Source: Gracilaria vermiculophylla
Taxonomy: Eukaryota; Rhodophyta; Florideophyceae; Gracilariales; Gracilariaceae
NCBI GenBank assembly: GCA_019155205.2
Contig: JAHNZQ020000004.1
Location: 2,398,822 to 2,425,778, forward strand
Length of the DNA: 26,957 nt
Direction: 5' to 3'
The position numbers and the translations under genes are program-made. How positions within the stretch are numbered: position 1 is the stretch's first letter; each line of letters starts with the position of its first letter. Shown piece after piece: positions 21,453 through 26,957 of this stretch. Under the pieces are notes generated by a model that saw nothing but the letters and a program-made list of their open reading frames with translations, made no database searches and was not told the origin of the DNA.

Positions 21453-22376
21453 CTAACAAACGACAACAGAGACCTTGGGTGGTTTTCTGTCGCTCTTCTT
21501 ATTGCGTCTGTCTTCGAGGAGCTTTTTGGCAAGGTCCGCCGAAGTTTTGGGACAGTCCTTGACGAGATAATGCTTGTCGCACTCGGAATTGAGGCATTCT
21601 GGTAGCGCCCTTCTGGATCCATTGTATGATGTGGACTTGTCCTTGTCCGCTGAACGTAATCCGGAGCCATGCGTTTTGCATCCGGGCTTCTTACAGTTAT
21701 TCTTGTGGCACTTGTTGACTTCGGGATGGGTTTTGGCACGGTACTTCCGAAGTGGGTGGACCTCTTCGAAGATGACAGCCTTCTCAGAAAGGAATTCCAT
21801 GAATTCAAAGTACTTATCTTCGAGGTAGGATTGTTCGAGCTCCAAGGCGTCCTCGACTCGCTGCTTGAGACGAGGAGGCTGCAGCACGGAGGTGATGTGC
21901 TTGATGGCAGCCTTGGGTGCCTTCTCGACAAATTTACATCCGCGCTTCTGATGGAGTTTCAGGTAGGAAGCAGAAAGCATCATGATGCGTAGGCGTGCAT
22001 TACGCTCGGAGGCGTCGAGGCGGACATGCTTCTTCATATCCGCGAGAGCTTTTTCGGCACAAACGGTTTTTGTTCCTGCGGCGAATGATTCCAACTTTGA
22101 CCTAATCAGCTCTACCGTCAGCTGAGAGACTTCAGTGACTTCGGCACCAAACAGGCGTGCATGGACGAGAGATCGTAGGAATGTGGCGAGAAAGCAGGAT
22201 CGCCAAGACACAGGCTCGAGACTTGGCTGCGCGGCGACGGCATTCTCGTAGGCTTTTCGATCGGCGAGAAAGTCCTGGATTGCCTTGCGCCAAATAGATG
22301 TCAAGCGAGGGGCTTAAACAGGTGCGAACAGATGAGCTGCTGCATCAGCACCAGGGACCATACCTTCCGAGCTCAT
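21453..22376 (-). pseudogene. Gag of element B
   Basis: The structural protein that packages retrotransposon RNA. From ATG 22376 (MSSEGMVPGADAAAHLF) the frame meets a TAA at 22314-22316 and is then open for about 285 codons to a TAG at 21453-21455. The main part is helical (capsid-like). Near the C-terminus are Cys/His clusters: CHKNNCKKPGCKTH, and CLNSECDKHYLVKDC with spacing C-x4-C-x2-H-x5-C, which departs from the standard CCHC knuckle. A basic tail follows (KSDRKPPK). The same phase continues into the protease, so Gag and Pol were probably one polyprotein or linked by readthrough; the stop at 21453 could be original or a mutation. Confidence 0.8.
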
Positions 22377-22396
22377 GTTGACTTGAACCAGCGTAC

Positions 22397-22408
22397 TGCG
22401 CAGCGCCA
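22397..22408 (-). other. Candidate primer binding site of element B
   Basis: In the coding sense the sequence after the 5' LTR is GTTATAAC and then TGGCGCTGCGCAG. A primer binding site complementary to a tRNA 3' end begins TGG, so priming by a tRNA ending GCGCCA is possible. The 8-base gap from the LTR is long but not unusual. I cannot name the tRNA. Confidence 0.35.
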
Positions 22409-22416
22409 GTTATAAC

Positions 22417-22797
22417 TGTTGTGTGTGGATCCGCGTGGCGGGCGCACCGAAAAGTGGAGACGGAGCGTGGTTCGGAAGCAATACGACGGCGCTTGTGTCT
22501 TGGGACGGGTCCCTGACTCCCCGCAGTAAGAGTGCAGAAGGAGACCTCCGGCTTTTACAGGCGCGAGGGGAGTCGGAGTCTTTGTCGCGAACTTTTGCAT
22601 ACTTTTGTCCCGTGGCCCCAGGTGTATGGGTGCTACGACTAACTTCAGGCCCCTGTACCGACCGGCGGTGCAGTGGATAGAGGAGCGAGGAAGGGCGGGA
22701 ATTACACTGGGTTTAAAACAATTCGGCGGCCATGAATGACGGCCGATAATTGGATGCCACGCCTTATGGCGGCATCCAAGTTGAAGGTAGCAGCACA
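22417..22797 (-). repeat. 5' LTR of element B (right on the plus strand)
   Basis: It starts TGTTGTGTGT and ends AGCAGCACA, abutting the ATATA duplication. A 146-codon minus-strand open frame crosses it, but a matching frame is only partly open in the other copy, so it is not taken as a gene. Confidence 0.93.
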
Positions 22798-22802
22798 ATA
22801 TA
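22798..22802. repeat. Target site duplication (right) of element B: ATATA
   Basis: Identical to 17263-17267. Removing the element and one copy gives the pre-insertion sequence GCATAAATATATGCGG. Confidence 0.85.
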
Positions 22803-23172
22803 TGCGGTTTCACTATCTGAAGAGGGGTTTATCTACTGGGCTGGAGTCCTTTCGCAATTCCTACGGCCAAGAGCTACCCTTTTATGCCAATGTTTGACCG
22901 TGTCTCTAAATGATCGCGGGCTATACAACACGATCTCTGCTCTACTTAAGGAAAGATACTTTCGCTTGAGACCAACTGTTGCACATCTAGGCGACTCTTA
23001 TGAAGCACCGGAGATCAATGCCATTTAGTGAATTATTTTACCAAGGAAAAATAAAATGAACTCCGTAAGAACATCACTCAAAGCATCCTCATACTGGGCT
23101 GCTCCAAAAAACAAAAGTTTATGTCAGTACTCAAATATAAATATACGTATTGCAAGATTGGATACGACTAAT
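22803..23172. other. Left flank of H2 coding region, continuous with 17000-17267 before element B inserted
   Basis: Joining across the element B insertion, a plus-strand frame from the left flank (EIVEAMNKIEYGSCLRMHKY, about 17205-17267) runs into MRFHYLKRGLSTG on the right (22800-22840). This may be the decayed N-terminal part of the H2 transposase or of another element. A second frame (about 22905-23028, LYNTISALLKERYFRLR) is also protein-like. No terminal repeat was found. Confidence 0.35.
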
Positions 23173-24450
23173 ATGGCCACAAAAATCCGTTTCAATTGGC
23201 CAACTCACGCACATAGCTTTGCGCGAGTATGACCCCGAGTACGAGCGTCCGAATGCCTTCTATATCTACAATCCTGCTCACGATGCTGATGCTCCGCCAT
23301 CACAACATGGCACAGCTCGGCTTACAAAATTGATTAGAAATTGCAGGAAGATGACCCCTCGATCACATAGTAGCTTGTCGGGCGATACAAATTCCTGCTA
23401 TTTCCCCGTTTATGGTACTTTCAGTTCATGTGCGATCAATCTTTGATTACGGTGACCGGCTTCGACCACTGTACGTTTGTTTCTTTTGCTACGAGAGTTT
23501 GCTACACCGTACAGCAGATTTCCGAATTGGAATCAATTCCAAGTGAATTCTCCTCACACAGAAAACGGAAAAATCAGGATCAATGCCTCCACGAATCGCA
23601 TTAGTGGAAAACCAAAAATTATGTCCGCCACTCAGTGTATGGGGTTTGTTTTTTCATGGCACAGAACACGTGGATTTCTGTTTACTTTATAAATGCTCTT
23701 TGGTATAACATCATCTGCATGTTTGATCTCTATTCGTTTCGGATGACAACTGCTGCTCCGCATGCTTTCAAAGGACAGGCGGGCACAAGTGCGAATTCCA
23801 AATCAGCATGACATCTAACAGTATAAGACTGCATTTTCCAATACGAATATGTCTCTTCAAGATGTATATGCCGTAGGTATGGGCTCAAGTTGTGTTCAAA
23901 GCAGTCTGAAGAGTTCGTAATTCAGAGCATGTTTTACAACGGCTGGACGCACGGCCACTACTTTGGTAATGTCTTTGTCTTTGAATCCTGGGGGACTATC
24001 ATATCATGCGCAATGAATGCAACCGAATGTATGCATGAATAGCAAATAGAAGAATATGATGGAGTGTACAATAAACTTGAAGATTTCCACAGGACTTTTG
24101 GTGGCCAATGTCGGGTAGACTCTACATTTTCAAAAAGCGATTACCCCTTCTTCATCAAGTCCACTCAAGACGAAACCAAGGCAAACTGTGCAGAACAAGT
24201 AGTTCTCTCAAGCCAAGCCAATTATGCAAGACAGGCGTCAGAGAAGGGTCTGAGGGCTCTTCAAGGATCATTTCCTTGTATAAAAGATCTTTTTTTTTAT
24301 GAAGAACATGGAAAACAAAAGCTAATGCTACTCTCTACAGTCTTACTCTTGAACTTAAGATCTCGTATGGTTGGTGTTAACCAGATCCTTTCTTTGTATA
24401 TGCCGCATCTCAGTGCAGAGGCCAACAATTTTTTCGCATCAGTCGCTCCA
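23173..24450 (+). pseudogene. Harbinger-like DDE transposase of H2, frameshifted
   Basis: From ATG 23173 (MATKIRFNWPTHAHSFA) the reading shifts near 23225 to REYDPEYERPNAFYIYNP, then VYGTFSSCAI (23410), VTGFDHCTF (23450), LLREFATPYSRF (23480), MSATQCMGFVFSWHRTRG (23620), FVIQSMFYNGWTHGHYFGNV (23910), then GVYNKLEDFHRTFGGQCRVD and SDYPFFIKSTQDET (24060-24170), and RQASEKGLRALQGSF, MVGVNQI, LYMPHL (24230-24410). These are the blocks of a DDE-transposase family I know from protist genomes. The catalytic HDS motif has become H-E-stop (about 24039). At least four phase changes and several stops make it inactive. The 3' end abuts the convergent Myb-like gene. Confidence 0.72.
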
Positions 24451-25024
24451 TATATAAGGTACCCTAGTGCGAGAGTTCTGATTCATGAGTATCGTCATCA
24501 TTTTCAAAAGCTGCTGATGAAATCTCGACTCTTTCTGAGGTCTCCTTGTCTTCTATTCTTTTTACTCTTGAAGAAAACTCACATCATTTTCTCTGCGCTG
24601 CTGCTACTGTTGCAAGAGGGACATTTAGAAAAGCCGGTAAGAAATCTCTGCCTCTATTCCTCTCGATGTGCGGGGAAGACGAGTCTGGGATCGCGTAAAT
24701 ACGATAGGTCGCGCGCAACGACAGTTGGTCGCGGACTATTAATATCATCAGCAAGAATATTGTTCGAGGTGGCGGGAACGCATACAACATGTAGCGATTT
24801 TGGGGAAGTGAGATCTTTTCATCCATATCTCTCGTGTAATCAGCTCCGTAATCACTGCTTGGTGGAAGTCCAATTCCACCAATGGACTTCTCTGCATCTG
24901 CAACTTCACCTATTTCGACTCTCTCGCACATACGGAAGCGCAAGCTTTTAGCACGCCGCACATCATCCGGCATCCTTGGATCGCCGACGGGAATTCTACA
25001 ACGATGAAGGGTAGCAAGCTTACG

Positions 25025-25029
25025 TTTGA
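25025..25029. repeat. Target site duplication (left) of solo LTR: TTTGA
   Basis: Identical to 25593-25597 and immediately outside the TG terminus of the LTR. Confidence 0.75.
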
Positions 25030-25592
25030 TGTTGGATAAGGTGCCTGTGCTGTCACCGCCAACTTAATGTTCCGGGGACCATGGGCTGTGTTGAATGTTG
25101 ACTTTGTGTGGTACACGTGTGCGGCTGTGCTATTCGGCACGTTGTTCACTACCATATGGTTTCCAGGTGTACACATTGCATACTCAGCTTAATGTACGCC
25201 AGATATGGTCTAGTGTAATGAGCCTCGTAATGGTAACTATACACACACATTGCTGTATGGACACGAGTGGTGGCGGAATACAGAGAGTGTAAGGTGGTTG
25301 AGTGAATTTATGCATTGTCATGGTCTCGTGAGTGTACGGAACTGTCATGCCTTGTTGTGCCTCGCTGTTGTAAGCATTATTGAATTGTGGCTAGTACATT
25401 TATGTCATGTTACGATATAATTGGTAGTATTGAGTGTCTCGCCTTTTTAGTGTAATTTCTAATGCAACCTAGTCGAAGCGATTGAGCCACTATATAAGTC
25501 GTGGTCGAGGCACCTCCAAGTAAATCCAAGCCAGAGCTGGCGAACATTCTTCATATCCCTCCAACTTTCCCTTGCCCCTCTGACCTCCAATA
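25030..25592 (+). mobile_element. Solo LTR (563 bp) inserted in the H2 Myb-like gene
   Basis: The segment starts TGTTGGATAAGG and ends CCTCCAATA, inverted TGTTGG/CCAA(C)A-type ends with one substitution in the last bases. It is flanked by a perfect 5-bp duplication TTTGA, carries a TATA box near its right part, and interrupts the codon series of a recognisable protein. No coding capacity and no second LTR are present, so it is the product of recombination between two LTRs. It has no visible similarity to the LTRs of element B or to 12399-12740. Confidence 0.72.
25491..25497 (+). promoter_or_regulatory. TATA box of the solo LTR
   Basis: TATATAA lies about 95 bases before the LTR end, a place similar to that in the LTR-like segment at 12399-12740. 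It would drive transcription to the right if active. Confidence 0.35.
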
Positions 25593-25597
25593 TTTGA
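25593..25597. repeat. Target site duplication (right) of solo LTR: TTTGA
   Basis: Matches 25025-25029. Confidence 0.75.
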
Positions 25598-25793
25598 TAC
25601 TATCCGCGGTGCAGATCTCCACAAAAAACATCTCTGCGTACTCCTTTGCAATCGTAACCCTCTTTTCTTCGCAAAAAGGTAGATACTTTTCAATCACATT
25701 CAGTACAATTTCAACTTCCGTATGCGTGAAGCCCATTTCTCGACTAGAAGTAAAAGAACGACTGCCTCGTTGAAAAGGTCGCTGTGTTTATAG

Positions 25794-25980
25794 TACAGTG
25801 GCTCCTAAGGGAAAAGCGGTGGTGTGGACTTATGCTATAGTATTCCTAAGGAGGGCTCGTATACTATTCGCTGGACAACGTGGTGCATAATTCCGCCCGC
25901 TTGCGCTACAGTATCCTTAAGGGACGGGAGAATTATTATTTATTTTAGGTAATTTACGCATATAATTAGTACAGTATTGA
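25794..25980 (+). repeat. Cluster of four TACAGT-type short repeats
   Basis: Three related units occur in the same orientation: TACAGTGGCTCCTAAGGGA (25794-25812), TATAGTATTCCTAAGGA (25836-25852) and TACAGTATCCTTAAGGGA (25907-25924). A shorter fourth, TACAGTATTGA, lies at 25970-25980. They sit 58-240 bases upstream of the H2 Myb-like gene. They may be subterminal transposase-binding repeats of H2, or terminal repeats of small nested elements. Confidence 0.55.
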
Positions 25981-26216
25981 GACCTGCAAAGGCGAGCTCC
26001 CGGCTTGATACTTAATCTTCTGGTTGAGATCCACCTCCGGGGAAGTAAATACAAGCACCCTTGAGTCTTCATCTACTTTTCCGGTTGGAGTCTCTCGTCA
26101 ATCAACTCAGGTTCCTAAGCCGCCGATCCCCAGGTCGCATCATAGCAGTGCCTGTAGGAGCATTGTCCGCCCAGTGAACCTACCCCTCCGCTTGGTGTTC
26201 GCAGATCCTTTTCAAG
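25981..26216 (-). pseudogene. Possible continuation of the Gag-like remnant beyond repeat copy 2
   Basis: Reading down the minus strand from repeat copy 2, protein-like fragments occur in changing phases (for example VDEDSRVLVFTSPEVDLNQK near 26060-26000). The region would correspond to what lies beyond the left edge of the window in copy 1, so it cannot be compared here. Confidence 0.25.
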
Positions 26217-26343
26217 AATTACCCAGGCTCACGACAGCGGATACCGGAAAGCACCTTTAGGATCACGCACCTTTGGAGTCATTAAAAGCTCCTTACGGAC
26301 TTTGTGCTTTACTATCTCGAGAGAAGGGCTGACAGTACCACAA
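26217..26343 (-). repeat. Direct repeat copy 2 (Gag-like fragment)
   Basis: The second copy of the 1-127 sequence in the same orientation, about 87% identical. Its minus-strand reading is open for about 40 codons (GTVSPSLEIVKHKVRKELLM...FRYPLS) before a TGA, more intact than copy 1. The homology stops at 26343, so the upstream Gag part is missing: truncated copy or insertion breakpoint. Confidence 0.85.
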
Positions 26344-26460
26344 CTGGTCTCCTGACTTAGAATGGTCACAGTTCCTAAAGGATTCGCCAAAGTCGCAGCA
26401 GATCCGTGTTTCTAGTTTGCAACAACCGGACCCCAACAGTGGAATTTTTCCTTAAGGTGA

Positions 26461-26957
26461 TTCGGAAGTGGAAGAAAATCACCCCCAACATACTCCTCTG
26501 TGGACCCACCAGAACATCCAATAAAAATCCTCCTACTAGATTTTCAAGCAACCGGCTCCATCGGTGGGCGCAGTACGCGCAGCGCTCCCCAGGAGATGGT
26601 CGCCACAATGGAGTACCCGGAAAGTCTCCTTCAGAACTCTGCCTCCTCCGTGGAGCGTTTCAGTAATCACCTTAGGAGAATGAAAGATCGGAGGCAAGCG
26701 GAATCCCCCGCGACACTTCTCGAGAACGCCGATGTGGAGGTTGAAGAACCGCACACGGCATCGCAGCCGCCACCTCAGGAGCTGCAGGGACGAGAACATA
26801 CAAAGGCTAACTCCCTCCTGGACTCATTGGACCCGCCCCTTATGCACTAGCTCTCACAAGAGCTGGTCGAAAAAATACCTGCAGGTGTTGAAGCCCACTT
26901 CGGAGCTCGCCGCCACGTCTTTGTGGAGGACATCGCAGTGGAGAGCACTCAACGTGC
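26461..26957 (+). CDS. Unidentified plus-strand reading frame, runs off the window
   Basis: After a TGA at 26458-26460 the plus strand is open to a TAG at 26848-26850. It then continues in the same phase (LSQELVEKIPAGVEAHFGAR, then RRHVFVEDIAVES) to the window end. The text is hydrophilic and protein-like: SVERFSNHLRRMKDRRQAES, ENADVEVEEPHTASQPPP. A likely start is ATG 26611 (MEYPESLLQNSASSVERF) or an upstream one lost to mutation. It could be the N-terminal part of another retroelement Gag. No motif confirms this, and the TAG suggests decay. Confidence 0.35.

Larger units (their letters stand above)
17268..22797 (-). mobile_element. Ty3/gypsy chromodomain retrotransposon B, LTR to LTR
   Basis: The element is 5530 bp with 381-382 bp LTRs, a 5-bp target duplication, and minus-strand coding in the order Gag, protease, RT, RNase H, integrase, chromodomain. 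The LTRs begin TGTTG and end CACA (left copy CATA) on the plus strand. They differ at about 43 of 380 positions plus one 1-bp indel, so the insertion is old. Gag, protease and RT share one phase with at least seven stop codons. After about 19800 frameshifts begin. No clear purine tract precedes the 3' LTR (left copy). The protein style resembles chromoviruses I associate with oomycetes. Confidence 0.95.
24464..25736 (-). pseudogene. Myb/SANT-like protein of H2 (DUF6818-type), split by a solo LTR
   Basis: Two halves on the minus strand belong together. The N-terminal half (25736-25593) reads MGFTHTEVEIVLNVIEKYLP...CTADSIK, a Myb-like helix set. The C-terminal half (25029-24464) reads IKRKLATLHRCRIPVGDPRM, then DDVRRAKSLRFRMCERVEIG, and ends with an acidic tail near TAG 24464-24466 after one TGA at 24584-24586. 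The motif order, helical domain then (R/K)IPxGDP then DVRRAKxxR, is that of a family I know as DUF6818, common in oomycete genomes. It is interrupted exactly between the halves by the 25030-25592 LTR. It runs tail to tail with the H2 transposase, the arrangement seen in H1, so it is probably the ORF2 partner. Confidence 0.65.

Noticed and set aside
17268..22797. Repeat-induced point mutation (fungal type) as the cause of decay
   Set aside because: The LTR differences include about 26 transitions and 17 transversions by eye. RIP would give nearly only C-to-T and G-to-A changes.
22373..22813. 146-codon open frame across the 5' LTR of element B
   Set aside because: Its counterpart in the other LTR is not equally open and there is no motif. 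Pol ends before the LTR, so the frame is probably fortuitous.
24064..24951. Longest plus-strand open frame outside element B (295 codons) as a single gene
   Set aside because: Only the first 130 or so codons carry transposase motifs. The rest is the antisense of the Myb-like gene, which reads coherently on the minus strand.
1..26957. Defence system, CRISPR array, or bacterial or phage cassette
   Set aside because: No regularly spaced repeats, no operon-like tight genes with ribosome sites, and every assignable protein is from eukaryotic transposable elements.

Overview
This window reads as a eukaryotic genomic region made almost entirely of transposable elements in various states of decay. 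I find no intact gene longer than a fragment, no prokaryotic operon structure, no rRNA and no CRISPR array. The elements are Ty3/gypsy-type chromodomain retrotransposons, solo-LTR or LTR-like sequences, and two PIF/Harbinger-like DNA transposons, each pairing a DDE transposase with a Myb/SANT-like protein. From memory, this mix (including a Myb-like family I know as DUF6818) is familiar from oomycetes and other protists. I therefore lean towards an oomycete or stramenopile, but the sequence alone does not settle the host.

Layout. (1) 1-1749, minus strand: a retroelement Gag-like reading frame kept open in one phase except for point stop codons. Its downstream end (1-127) recurs at 26217-26343. 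(2) 1750-2736: no clear gene; a degenerate tRNA-like segment and a GC-rich hairpin. (3) 2737-7265, minus strand: Ty3/gypsy element A, with gag, RT, RNase H, integrase and chromodomain remnants and no visible LTRs. (4) 8033-10917: Harbinger element H1, with terminal inverted repeats, a transposase on the plus strand (8234-9558) and a Myb/SANT protein on the minus strand (10405-9576) arranged tail to tail. (5) 12399-12796: an LTR-like segment (TGTTG...CAACA with a TATA box) followed by two covarying hairpins. (6) 12797-17262: weak protein-like remnants that I cannot name. (7) 17268-22797: Ty3/gypsy element B, complete from LTR to LTR, flanked by a 5-bp duplication (ATATA), minus strand, with its coding region broken by stops and frameshifts. 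(8) 23173-25736: Harbinger element H2, again transposase plus Myb-like gene tail to tail. Its Myb-like gene is split by a 563-bp solo LTR with a perfect 5-bp duplication (TTTGA). (9) 25794-25980: four short TACAGT-type repeats, then the second Gag fragment and an unidentified plus-strand reading frame running off the window.

How the parts relate. The order of events can be partly read. Element B landed upstream of the H2 transposase, splitting sequence that was once continuous. The solo LTR landed inside the H2 Myb-like gene and later lost its internal region by LTR-LTR recombination. The two LTRs of B differ at about 43 of 380 aligned positions with one 1-bp indel (counted by eye), so decay is dominated by substitutions. 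This explains why several long reading frames keep their phase yet carry many stop codons.

I did not find a convincing new functional system. The most interesting leads are the covarying leader hairpins near 12750, the shared tail-to-tail architecture of the two Harbinger-like elements, the TACAGT cluster, and an unidentified decayed protein on the minus strand between 16.8 and 14.9 kb.
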